Shown here piece after piece: positions 24,845-33,410 of a stretch of 55,146 bases of DNA. Made by a program: the position numbers and the translations under genes. This DNA is from JACNKV01 sp964422145. GTDB lineage: Bacteria > Fidelibacterota > Marinisomatia > Marinisomatales > JACNKV01. Under the pieces are notes generated by a model. It searched no databases, was not told the DNA's origin, and was given only the letters and a program-made list of their open reading frames with translations. Positions within the stretch are counted from its first letter, which is position 1; every line of letters starts with the position of its first letter. The DNA lies in NCBI GenBank assembly GCA_964422145.1, contig CAYQZV010000016.1, positions 1 to 55,146 on the forward strand, in the 5' to 3' direction.

Positions 24845-25615
24845 TTAACCGTTGCTGATGGAGGCGTGTCGAAGTGTATTTTGAAGGCTTTGATAAAACG
24901 GCGGTTTTGCTTTTTCAAGCGATTGAATTGTCTCTGAAACATCATAATCGTATCGAATCACATCCCATTTAAACTCATCTCCGACCGTTAAAAAGGCGAC
25001 CGATCCGCGCGGGTCTTTATCAAAAGGTAATCCGGTTGCACCTTGGCAAAGGATTTTTATTTCGTCAATTTCTTCAAACCGCGGTGTGTGAGCATGTCCG
25101 TGGACAAAAATGAATTGATCCAAATCGTTGTGGAATGCCTTGACATGATCCCGCCAGTGAGAGACTTCGGTCACTGTAGGAATAACATCGTCCCTTTGGT
25201 ACCATGCATGGGTGAACTCAACTAACGTATTTCCGACGATATCCCTATAGGAAATATGTGTGTTTTGAACAAATTTGACGCCTTCATCCCCTAATTGATC
25301 TGCGGTCCATTTTTCATTAGCAACGATGCCCTGACATACCGGATCATAAGGGTCCATCCCTTCCAAAGTAGGGAGATCCATTTCCCAGATTCGTTCCAAT
25401 AAATAACGGTCATGATTTCCTCGGATAAAAATACAATTATCAATGGATTGAAGGGCTTTCAGTGTTTTGAGTGGTTCGGGTCCTAAAGCAAAATAATCCC
25501 CCAAACAAATTAATTGATCCACTTCAGGGTGGTCTTGTATAATGGAAACGGCTTTCGTAAATGAAGCTAAATTCGAATGAATATCGGTTAGAATAGCAAA
25601 TATTTTCTTGCTCAT
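24845..25615 (-). CDS. Calcineurin-like metallophosphoesterase
   Basis: 256 aa from ATG 25615 (MSKKIFAILTDIHSN...). The ATG 45 nt upstream gives a weaker N-terminus. Metal-binding motifs of the family are visible in order: TDIHSN, CLGDYFALGP, IRGNHDRY and HGHAHTP. The last part (RGSVAFLTVGDEF) matches the YfcE/MJ0936-like cytosolic phosphoesterases. Substrate unknown. It is divergent from the pfkB gene. Confidence 0.88.
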   Translation of the reverse strand: MSKKIFAILTDIHSNLASFTKAVSIIQDHPEVDQLICLGDYFALGPEPLKTLKALQSIDNCIFIRGNHDRYLLERIWEMDLPTLEGMDPYDPVCQGIVANEKWTADQLGDEGVKFVQNTHISYRDIVGNTLVEFTHAWYQRDDVIPTVTEVSHWRDHVKAFHNDLDQFIFVHGHAHTPRFEEIDEIKILCQGATGLPFDKDPRGSVAFLTVGDEFKWDVIRYDYDVSETIQSLEKAKPPFYQSLQNTLRHASISNG

Positions 25616-25702
25616 AACGGTAAAATATACTGACATTATTTTCGTCGGAGCAAGAGTCAATTATGCATTAAATTAATATTATTATTTTGACGAGTTAATC
25701 AC

Positions 25703-26596
25703 ATGAAACCTAATCCCATACTCATTGTCGGATCGATTGCACTGGATACAATCGAATCTCCTCACGGAAATCATCAAGATCTGCTGGGCGGAACGGCAAC
25801 GTACGCCATGCTCGCGGCAACCAAAAAAGTTCCTGTCCATATTTGCGGGATTGTCGGAAATGACTTCCCGGATTATGCCCATAAGATTTATAAACAGTAT
25901 GCCGATGATCTAACAGATATTTCTATAGCTGTAGGACCAACATTCAGATGGGGCGGACGATATCACAAAAATATGGATCATCGTGATACATTGTTTACAG
26001 ACTTAGGTGTCTTTGAAAATTTCAATCCGGAGCTATCAGAGGTCAATAAGAAAATACGATACGTATTTTTGGCAAATAATCATCCGGATTTGCAATGGAC
26101 TGCACTCAACCAAGTCAATAAAGAAGCCATAATCGTTGTGGATACAATGAACTTATGGATCAATACAACTCTGAATGAACTAATACGTGTTTTATCTAAA
26201 ACAGACATCTTGCTGATTAACGACAGCGAATCGGAATTATTAACCGGGATAACAGACCTGAGAAAAAGTGCTGACAAAATATTAGATATGGGCCCAAAGA
26301 CTGTGATCATCAAGCAGGGCAGTAAAGGCGCAAGTGTATTCACTGAGGATGAAAAAATTTCCGTTGGTGTATATCCTGTTAACACTCTGTTGGACACTAC
26401 CGGAGCAGGCGATACTTTCGGCGGTGGATTTATTGCATCATTGGCCGATGGAGGGACCGTGCTTGACTCGGTGATTTATGGATCAGCGATGGCATCCATT
26501 TGTGTTGAAGGATTCGGTGTAGAAACATTATTGAATGTGAGTGACAACGAGATGCGCAAACGGGTAGAGCATTTGAGCCGTACGGTTAGTGCTTGA
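25703..26596 (+). CDS. PfkB-family carbohydrate or nucleoside kinase
   Basis: 297 aa ribokinase-like fold. The N-terminal glycine motif (LGGTATYAMLAA) and the C-terminal signature DTTGAGDTFGGGF with the catalytic Asp are clear. The family phosphorylates sugars or nucleosides with ATP; the sequence does not name the substrate. The start lies 43 nt from the window's metallophosphoesterase frame on the opposite strand, and no strong ribosome site is visible. Confidence 0.88.
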   Translation: MKPNPILIVGSIALDTIESPHGNHQDLLGGTATYAMLAATKKVPVHICGIVGNDFPDYAHKIYKQYADDLTDISIAVGPTFRWGGRYHKNMDHRDTLFTDLGVFENFNPELSEVNKKIRYVFLANNHPDLQWTALNQVNKEAIIVVDTMNLWINTTLNELIRVLSKTDILLINDSESELLTGITDLRKSADKILDMGPKTVIIKQGSKGASVFTEDEKISVGVYPVNTLLDTTGAGDTFGGGFIASLADGGTVLDSVIYGSAMASICVEGFGVETLLNVSDNEMRKRVEHLSRTVSA

Positions 26597-26659
26597 AATC
26601 AACTACTATAATCGTCTAAATTTTATGACGTATTTTAATTGAATTTACAAGGAATGAAT

Positions 26660-27769
26660 ATGAAATCCATCTTAGCGACATTAATAAGTATTTTTATCAT
26701 TGGCTTGATCATTTCAGGTTGCGTCAGTGAAGAACTGAACTCTGCACGGTTATACCTCCAGCAGAAAAACTGGGAAAAAGCAGAAGAATATTTACTGAAA
26801 GCCATGGTTGTTGAACCTGACAATCCCGAAATTCCGTATAGACTTGGTAATGCAATCTATGCAAAAGATGAAAAATGGGATGAAATGAATGAAATGTTCA
26901 GCTTGGCAATGTCGATTGATCCCGATCGAGTGATTTTACAAGGTGCCACTGTCAGAACCTATGTTGAACAAGCAATGGAAAAATATTGGACTGTTGTTTA
27001 CAATAATGCGGTAGCTAGTTTTAATGAATATCGAAAACTGGGAAAAGATGAAGGTCAAACTTCATTGGATCAAGCTATATCACAATTACACATCGCTATA
27101 AGTATTAACCCCAACAATAGCAGAACCTATGCAACATTATCAACCTGTTATTTTGAAAAGGGAGATGAAAAATCATCTGTCAGCATGATACAAAAGGCTG
27201 TTGAAAAATCACCAGAAGATTTTGATGCCAACTTTACTGCAGGTCAGATTCTTGGTAACTATAATCGATTTGAGGAAGCCATATCTTATCTAATAAAAGC
27301 TGTAGAATTGAAACCTAATGATGTGAAACTATTACGTTTTCTAGCGGATATTTACTACGAAATTGGTGAAAAGGAAAAGTCAATCGAAATTTATCAAACT
27401 GCTATTAAAAGCGAATCTAATAAAAAAGTCAAAGCTGATCTTTATTACAATTTAGGCGTTCTAAACATGCAATTAAACAACTATGATGCTGCTGACTTAG
27501 CGTTTGAAGAGGCTTATTTTCTAAATGAAGAAGATTTTGAAGCTTTACTTGGAATGGCAACCTTGTATGAACAGCTTGGGGATAAATATTTCAATGGGAC
27601 TGAGGAAGATATTGAAAAAGATTATGTTGAAGCCCATAGATGGTATAGGAAAGCAAGAGCAAAATTAAGAGATCTTAAAAACTTAGATGTTGATAATCGG
27701 TCAACTTATAAAAAGGCACTTAAATTGATTGATTATAAGATGAATATTACAGCAGAAAATCTTGAATAA
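26660..27769 (+). CDS. Tetratricopeptide-repeat lipoprotein
   Basis: 369 aa from ATG 26660, chosen because AAGGA at 26649-26653 is well placed for it. The signal ends in a good lipobox (IISGC) with Cys21, so the protein is probably lipid-anchored in the periplasm or outer membrane. At least five TPR units follow (NWEKAEEYLLKAM, PNDVKLLRFLADIYYEIG, YDAADLAFEEAYFLN). TPR proteins act as scaffolds; the partner is unknown. A perfect TATAAT lies at 26607-26612 but no good -35 partner was found. Convergent with the DUF58 gene, 8 nt away. Confidence 0.85.
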   Translation: MKSILATLISIFIIGLIISGCVSEELNSARLYLQQKNWEKAEEYLLKAMVVEPDNPEIPYRLGNAIYAKDEKWDEMNEMFSLAMSIDPDRVILQGATVRTYVEQAMEKYWTVVYNNAVASFNEYRKLGKDEGQTSLDQAISQLHIAISINPNNSRTYATLSTCYFEKGDEKSSVSMIQKAVEKSPEDFDANFTAGQILGNYNRFEEAISYLIKAVELKPNDVKLLRFLADIYYEIGEKEKSIEIYQTAIKSESNKKVKADLYYNLGVLNMQLNNYDAADLAFEEAYFLNEEDFEALLGMATLYEQLGDKYFNGTEEDIEKDYVEAHRWYRKARAKLRDLKNLDVDNRSTYKKALKLIDYKMNITAENLE

Positions 27770-27777
27770 TATATGCA

Positions 27778-28671
27778 TTACCCTAATTTTCGTCTTTTTT
27801 GTAAATATTCGTTTAACGCCGTATCTAAATTCATATCCGTAAATAAAGGGATATAGTCGATCTGACGCTGTCTACACTGTCGTCGGAAATCGTTTTGATA
27901 TTGGGTTATTAAATCTTGGTACGGTTTGCGGATCTGCCAGGGTTCTGTAGTAATGGTTTGACCGGTTTCGATATCTTTGAATCGAGTCCGTATGTTAAAA
28001 TTAAATTCAACCTCTTGTCTGTCCATGACATGAAACACAATCACTTCCTGTTTATTGTGTCGGAAGTGCTTCAGTCCAGTTAAAATATCCTGAGGGTCAT
28101 CAAATAGATCTGAGATCAAGATCACCAATCCGCGCTTTTTGATGCGTTCAGCCATTTCATGAAGCGTCTCACCGATATTTGTATCCTTGCCGGAGGACAA
28201 ACCGTCTAATTGCGTGAGCAGCGTGTTTAAATGTGCTGATGTTGAGCGGGGAGGAATGAATGTATTGATCTTTTCATCAAACAAGACGAGCCCGACACCG
28301 TCCTGCTGGTTCAGCATCAAATAGGAGAGGGCCGCGGTCAGATAACTAGCGTAATCCAGTTTGGATATCTTTCCGCTTTTGAACGTCATCGACCGACTTG
28401 TATCGACAATGATGTAGGACCTCAAATTCGTTTCTTCTTCAAACCGTTTGATGTAATACCGATCCGTTTTCCCATAGAGTTTCCAATCGATATGCCGAAT
28501 TTCATCTCCGGTACCATAAACCCGATGTTCAGCGAATTCAACACTGAAGCCATGATACGGACTTTTATGATGTCCGATGATAAATCCTTCAACGACTAAA
28601 CGGGCACGGAGAGCCATGTTCCGTAATTTCGCTGCCATTTCCGGCTGAAGATATTTACGCTTATCAATCAT
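27778..28671 (-). CDS. DUF58 protein (MoxR partner)
   Basis: 297 aa. The DUF58 core RHIDWKLYGKTDRYYIKRFEEE and the VWA-like metal site DTSRSM (about residue 95) are clear. DUF58 proteins pair with MoxR AAA+ ATPases, which are proposed to act as chaperones or metal inserters for partner complexes. The pair is adjacent here, with moxR upstream (18 nt gap). No VWA or BatA-type membrane genes follow in this window, so the target is unknown. Confidence 0.9.
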   Translation of the reverse strand: MIDKRKYLQPEMAAKLRNMALRARLVVEGFIIGHHKSPYHGFSVEFAEHRVYGTGDEIRHIDWKLYGKTDRYYIKRFEEETNLRSYIIVDTSRSMTFKSGKISKLDYASYLTAALSYLMLNQQDGVGLVLFDEKINTFIPPRSTSAHLNTLLTQLDGLSSGKDTNIGETLHEMAERIKKRGLVILISDLFDDPQDILTGLKHFRHNKQEVIVFHVMDRQEVEFNFNIRTRFKDIETGQTITTEPWQIRKPYQDLITQYQNDFRRQCRQRQIDYIPLFTDMNLDTALNEYLQKRRKLG

Positions 28672-28689
28672 GGTGTGTCGAGGTTTGGA

Positions 28690-29673
28690 TTATTGATCCA
28701 GCAATTTCAGAAGAATGTCGTCGGTGCTTAATCCTTCGGCTTCTGCGTTGAAATTGGTCAAAACCCGATGACGTAAAACCGGTAAAACCAAGTCTTTCAC
28801 ATCCTGAATAGATGGTGTGGGCTTTCCTTCTAGGGCGGCTTTGGCTTTTGCTCCAAGGATTAAGTACTGTGATGCACGCGGTCCTGCACCCCAATCGATC
28901 CAATCTTTAATGAACGATGGTGCTTTGGGAGAATCCGGGCGGGTTGAAGTAACAAAATCAACGGCAAATTCCACCACATTATCTGCAACCGGAACCCGTC
29001 GGATTAAATCCTGAAATGCTAAAATGTCATCACGCTGAATGACTTTGGTTAACGCAGAAGCTGATTTTCCGGTCGTCGATTGAACGATTTTAACTTCTTC
29101 TTTTCGAGTAGGATAATCAATTTTAATGTTGAACATAAATCGATCCAATTGTGCTTCCGGTAAAGGATATGTTCCTTCCTGTTCGATCGGATTTTGCGTT
29201 GCCAAAACAAAAAACGGTTCATCAAGATCATAGGTCTTTCCGCCGGTGGTTACTTTATGTTCTTGCATCGCTTCCAAAAGGGCGGCTTGAGTTTTAGGCG
29301 GCGTTCGGTTGATTTCGTCCGCAAGGATGATATTCCCGAAAATTGGGCCTTTATAAAAATGAAATCCGCGCTGTCCTGTGGTTTGGTCTTCTTGAATGAT
29401 CTCAGTTCCAGTGATGTCGCTTGGCATAAGATCCGGTGTGAATTGAATTCGACTGAAAGACAGATCAAGAAGATCAGCCATTGATTTGATCATCAATGTT
29501 TTCGCCAGTCCGGGGACGCCAACGAGCAGCGTATGTCCTTTGCAAAACATCGCAATTAATATATGATCTAAGACGTCAGACTGTCCTATAATAGTTTTCC
29601 CGATTTCGGTTAAGAATAGCTGCCGGGTTTCAGTTAATTTTTCTAATACAAATAAATCTTTTTGTTCGCTCAT
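28690..29673 (-). CDS. moxR: MoxR-family AAA+ ATPase
   Basis: 327 aa. The Walker A motif is GVPGLAKT and Walker B is ILADEINR, followed by the family PPKTQAALLEAMQE helix and the ATQNPIEQEGTYPLPEAQLD sensor region. It is co-transcribed with the DUF58 gene as the usual MoxR-DUF58 pair. It is divergent from rlmN. Confidence 0.92.
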   Translation of the reverse strand: MSEQKDLFVLEKLTETRQLFLTEIGKTIIGQSDVLDHILIAMFCKGHTLLVGVPGLAKTLMIKSMADLLDLSFSRIQFTPDLMPSDITGTEIIQEDQTTGQRGFHFYKGPIFGNIILADEINRTPPKTQAALLEAMQEHKVTTGGKTYDLDEPFFVLATQNPIEQEGTYPLPEAQLDRFMFNIKIDYPTRKEEVKIVQSTTGKSASALTKVIQRDDILAFQDLIRRVPVADNVVEFAVDFVTSTRPDSPKAPSFIKDWIDWGAGPRASQYLILGAKAKAALEGKPTPSIQDVKDLVLPVLRHRVLTNFNAEAEGLSTDDILLKLLDQ

Positions 29674-29710
29674 TTTATGTCCATTTTAATGTTATGATCC
29701 AAATAGTAAG

Positions 29711-29738
29711 GGGTGAAACTTACAAGCACCTTTCACCC
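29711..29738. other. Inverted repeat in the moxR-rlmN divergent promoter region
   Basis: GGGTGAAA (29711-29718) is inverted as TTTCACCC (29731-29738) with a 12-nt loop. It sits between two divergent genes, so it may be an operator or a shared regulatory hairpin. A weak -35/-10 pair (TTGTCT at 29751, TGTAAG at 29774) for rlmN lies just beyond it. Confidence 0.4.
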
Positions 29739-29790
29739 AAATCAATTTGTTTGTCTTGCTCATCTCGGATTGTTGTAAGAAATTCTACGG

Positions 29791-30846
29791 ATGTTCTACG
29801 CAGAAAAACAGAAAAAAGTTCGTTGGGTCGGAATGACACTGAATGAGATGGAAACCCAGCTTCAGCAAAGAGGGATAGAAAAATATCGGGCTAAGCAAAT
29901 ATTTCAATGGGTCTATAAACACAAAGTTAGCGCATTTGATGAAATGAAAAACATTCCGAAATCATTACAGTCTAGGTTAAAAGAGTTTTCGGAGATTAGA
30001 AATATATCCTTGCAAAAAACGACTGAAAATCCGAATTCTGCTACTAAAAAATATTTATTTGAGCTATCGGATCATCACTCCATTGAGACCGTGTATATGA
30101 GAGGGAGCAAGCGGGCAACTGTATGCTTGTCCACACAAATTGGGTGTGCAGTGGGTTGCCGTTTTTGTGCAACCGGATCGATGACGTATCAGCGCAACTT
30201 AAGCGCAGGTGAAATTGTTGAACAGTTTATATCCGTACAGAATCTGAATAAATCCGCTATTACCAATGTTGTGTTTATGGGCATGGGCGAACCGTTTCTG
30301 AATTATCAAAATACGATCAAAGCGGCTCAATTACTGAATGATGAAAACGGGATTAATCTTGGTGCAAGAAGGATTACCATCTCTACGGCCGGGATTGTTC
30401 CAAAAATCATTCGATTTGCGGATGAAAAACAGCGATTCAAATTGGCGATCAGTTTGAATGGAACAACGGAAGAAAATCGTAGCGAAACGATGCCGATAAC
30501 CAACACGCATTCGCTAAAGTCGCTGTTAGAAGCCGCTGAATATTATTACGATAGTGCAAAGCGGATGATCACCTTCGAGTATGTGTTATTGAAAAATGTA
30601 AATGATTCGATCGAAAATGCCAAACAATTGAAAAAGCTACTAGCACATATTCCATGTAAGGTGAATCTGATACCGTATAATGAAATCGGTGGAGAATATA
30701 ATAGACCGGCTGGAAAGCAATTAGAACATTTTTATCAAGAATTAGAAAATGCAAAGTTTACGGTCACGATCCGTCACAGCCAGGGAACAGCCATTGATGC
30801 AGGCTGCGGACAATTGGCGGTTCGAAACAAAAAAGGGAAATCATGA
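29791..30846 (+). CDS. rlmN: 23S rRNA/tRNA adenine-C2 methyltransferase RlmN
   Basis: 351 aa radical-SAM enzyme that methylates A2503 of 23S rRNA (and A37 of some tRNAs). The radical-SAM cluster is CAVGCRFCATG, the nearby CLSTQ and the late Cys in DAGCGQL form the methyl-transfer pair, and GMGEP is the SAM site. The N-terminus (YRAKQIFQWVYKH) matches the family. ATG 29833 is an alternative start. It overlaps the purine phosphorylase gene by 4 nt (ATGA). Confidence 0.94.
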   Translation: MFYAEKQKKVRWVGMTLNEMETQLQQRGIEKYRAKQIFQWVYKHKVSAFDEMKNIPKSLQSRLKEFSEIRNISLQKTTENPNSATKKYLFELSDHHSIETVYMRGSKRATVCLSTQIGCAVGCRFCATGSMTYQRNLSAGEIVEQFISVQNLNKSAITNVVFMGMGEPFLNYQNTIKAAQLLNDENGINLGARRITISTAGIVPKIIRFADEKQRFKLAISLNGTTEENRSETMPITNTHSLKSLLEAAEYYYDSAKRMITFEYVLLKNVNDSIENAKQLKKLLAHIPCKVNLIPYNEIGGEYNRPAGKQLEHFYQELENAKFTVTIRHSQGTAIDAGCGQLAVRNKKGKS

Positions 30847-31649
30847 TGAATGCTGACATTAAATCTATGGCAAATGACATCCTGTCCAGAACGGGTTTTG
30901 AAGGAAAAGTAGCGATTGTGCTTGGTTCGGGGTTGGGTGAGTTTTCAGCCAATTTTACCGATCCGATCACCGTACCGTATGATTCAATTCCGGGCTACCC
31001 GCAACCGACCGTGGAAGGGCATGTCGGTGAGTTTGTTTTCGGGCAACTCAATGGAATCACGGTTTTAGCGGCGAGAGGGCGATTCCATTTTTATGAAGGA
31101 CATCCGAACTCAATCGTGACACTCCCGATGCGTTTATTCAAAGCGTTGGGGATTCAATACGTCATCATTACCAATGCGGCAGGATCGATGAAAAAGGAAT
31201 TCCCGCCGGGAAAACTCATGCTGATCAACAGACATTTGGACTGCACATTTCGAGATCATCATCATCCGAAAGCATGGGTGGATCAACATCCATACTATGA
31301 CCCGAACATTCTGCAAATAGTCCGAGATGCAGCGGTTAATGTCGGCGTTGATATCGTTGAGGGTGGATACTGCTGGACCCAAGGACCGGTCTATGAAACA
31401 CCGGCAGAGATCGACTATTATTTATCACTGAACGGAACTGCCGTTGGGATGAGTACCGTTCCTGAGATTGAAACGGCCGGTGTACTCGGCATGAAAGCCG
31501 TCGGGATTTCTTGTTTGACCAATTACGCCGCCGGGATCACTGATCAGCCCCTGACGCATCAAGAGGTTATGGACACCGCCGAACTCGCCAAAAACGATTT
31601 TGCCGAATTAATCAAAGAAGTGATGACGCAATTAGGATCAATCAAATGA
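30843..31649 (+). CDS. punA: Purine nucleoside phosphorylase (trimeric type)
   Basis: 268 aa. The phosphate-binding GSGLGEF, the RFHFYEGH segment, ITNAAGSM and MSTVPEIETA match the trimeric PNP family (punA/deoD-type PNP I), which splits inosine and guanosine into base and ribose-1-phosphate in nucleoside salvage. Coupled to rlmN upstream and the M20 hydrolase downstream by 4-nt overlaps. Length is normal. Confidence 0.92.
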   Translation: MMNADIKSMANDILSRTGFEGKVAIVLGSGLGEFSANFTDPITVPYDSIPGYPQPTVEGHVGEFVFGQLNGITVLAARGRFHFYEGHPNSIVTLPMRLFKALGIQYVIITNAAGSMKKEFPPGKLMLINRHLDCTFRDHHHPKAWVDQHPYYDPNILQIVRDAAVNVGVDIVEGGYCWTQGPVYETPAEIDYYLSLNGTAVGMSTVPEIETAGVLGMKAVGISCLTNYAAGITDQPLTHQEVMDTAELAKNDFAELIKEVMTQLGSIK

Positions 31650-32812
31650 ACATACGCACCGAAGTTTTATCCATTGAAAAAGAAATGATCGACATTCGCA
31701 GGGATATCCACCAGCACCCGGAACTGGGTTTCAATGAGATCCGGACGGGAAAGTTAATTGCAGAAAAATTGGAGTCATACGGACTCAACGTTGAAACGGG
31801 TGTCGGCAGAACCGGAATTGTTGGAACCTTAAAAGGGAATTGTGCCAAACCAACGATTGCATTGCGAGCAGACATGGATGCCCTTCCCATACAGGAAACA
31901 GGAGAGGTGGAGTATAAATCTGTTCATGACGGTGTGATGCATGCTTGCGGTCATGACGGACACGTAGCGATGCTGTTGGGAACCGCAAAACTTTTATCCA
32001 CCATAGCTGACCGAATAAACGGAACGGTTAAGTTTATCTTTCAACCGTCGGAAGAACGAGAAGGCGGTGCGAGGTATATGATTGAAGACGGATGTTTAGA
32101 CGGCGTTGATGAAATTTACGGAATCCATTTGTGGAACTATTTACCTTACGGAAAACTCGGCGGTCAGCCCGGACCGATCTTAGCCGCAGCCGATGAATTC
32201 CACATTGATATTGAAGGTATCGGCGGACATGGTGCGGCACCTCAGGGAACCGTTGACGCTGTTCTTGTTGGATCGCAGCTAGTGAATGCGCTGCAAACCA
32301 TCGTCAGTCGAAATACCAATCCATTGGAAAGTACTGTTGTTACCGTTGGAAAATTCCATGCCGGAAGCAATTTTAATATCATATCAGCAACAGCGAGACT
32401 GGAAGGAACGGCGCGATCTTACTCGGAAGAAAACCGGATTATGATCAAAACACGGATGAAGGAAATCATCAACGGAATTGAAATGGCAACGGGCGCAAAG
32501 ATCACGTTGAATTACATCGATGGATATCCGCCGACGATCAATCATGATTCTGCGTTTCGCACATTGAAAGAATCCGCTCTGAAGATTACGGGGGCTGATT
32601 CACTCATGGAACATAAATCGATGGGCGGGGAAGACTTTAGCTTTTACCTTCAAAAAATACCGGGCAGTTTTTTATTTGTCGGAGCAGCACCGGAAGACGC
32701 TGAACTAGGAGACATCCCGCATCACAGTCCATTTTATAATTTCAACGAAAAAGCTTTATCGGTTGGAACATCTATATTTGTTCAATTAATCGAAGATCGT
32801 TTAATGAATTAA
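31646..32812 (+). CDS. M20-family amidohydrolase (N-acyl-amino-acid/hippurate hydrolase-like)
   Basis: 388 aa. Metal-ligand motifs HACGHDGH and the EEREGGARYMIEDG segment with the catalytic Glu, plus the SMGGEDFSFYL end, place it in the M20D amidohydrolase group. These remove acyl groups from amino acids or cleave small amides, in the cytoplasm. Substrate cannot be read. Co-translated with punA. Confidence 0.9.
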   Translation: MNIRTEVLSIEKEMIDIRRDIHQHPELGFNEIRTGKLIAEKLESYGLNVETGVGRTGIVGTLKGNCAKPTIALRADMDALPIQETGEVEYKSVHDGVMHACGHDGHVAMLLGTAKLLSTIADRINGTVKFIFQPSEEREGGARYMIEDGCLDGVDEIYGIHLWNYLPYGKLGGQPGPILAAADEFHIDIEGIGGHGAAPQGTVDAVLVGSQLVNALQTIVSRNTNPLESTVVTVGKFHAGSNFNIISATARLEGTARSYSEENRIMIKTRMKEIINGIEMATGAKITLNYIDGYPPTINHDSAFRTLKESALKITGADSLMEHKSMGGEDFSFYLQKIPGSFLFVGAAPEDAELGDIPHHSPFYNFNEKALSVGTSIFVQLIEDRLMN

Positions 32813-32827
32813 CAAAAAGGTTAAAAT

Positions 32828-32980
32828 ATGCAGCGAACAGACGTCATAAAAAACGGGATTACCTTTGGATCGGCATTAGCGATGGTCATCTCATTTACCG
32901 TAAATAAATCTGTGTTTTGGGCGATCATCCATGGACTGTTATCATGGATTTATGTGATCTACTATATCCTGATCAAATAG
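32828..32980 (+). CDS. 50-residue small membrane protein
   Basis: An ORF of 50 codons between the M20 and yjbQ genes. It begins MQRTDVIKNGITFGSALAMV and ends in the hydrophobic IYVIYYILIK, giving two hydrophobic segments (residues about 10-22 and 29-48), so a hairpin or single-helix membrane protein is likely. An AAAGG ribosome site lies 8 nt before the ATG, and the gaps to both neighbours are short (15 and 10 nt), so it fits as an operon gene. Function unknown. Confidence 0.7.
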   Translation: MQRTDVIKNGITFGSALAMVISFTVNKSVFWAIIHGLLSWIYVIYYILIK

Positions 32981-32990
32981 GAAACAGGTT

Positions 32991-33410
32991 ATGAAATCAT
33001 TCACAAAAGAGTTATGGGTCCATATCCCAAAACGGATGGAAATGATCAATATCACGGCTGATGTTGAGTCGGTCGTTCGTGAAAGCGGTATACAAGAAGG
33101 ACTGTGTTTGGTCAATGCCATGCACATTACGGCATCAGTTTTTATCAATGATGACGAACCCGGTCTCCATAACGACTATAAACGGTGGCTGGAAAAATTG
33201 GCACCGCATGCTCCAATCAGCCAATATGATCATAATCGAACCGGGGAAGATAACGGTGATGCACACCATAAGCGTCAGATCATGGGACGTGAAGTCGTCG
33301 TGGCTGTAACGAAAGGCCAATTACATTTCGGAACGTGGGAACAGATCTTCTACGGTGAATTTGACGGACGCAGGAGAAAACGAATATTAGTAAAAGTAAT
33401 CGGAGAATAA
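32991..33410 (+). CDS. YjbQ-family protein (UPF0047)
   Basis: 139 aa, full length for the family. The conserved ends of the fold are present: HITASVFINDDEP, the HHKRQIMGREVVVAVTKG strand and LHFGTWEQIFYGEFDGRR. Members have been reported with secondary thiamin-phosphate synthase activity, but the true role is uncertain. The stop overlaps the next gene by 1 nt. Confidence 0.88.
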   Translation: MKSFTKELWVHIPKRMEMINITADVESVVRESGIQEGLCLVNAMHITASVFINDDEPGLHNDYKRWLEKLAPHAPISQYDHNRTGEDNGDAHHKRQIMGREVVVAVTKGQLHFGTWEQIFYGEFDGRRRKRILVKVIGE

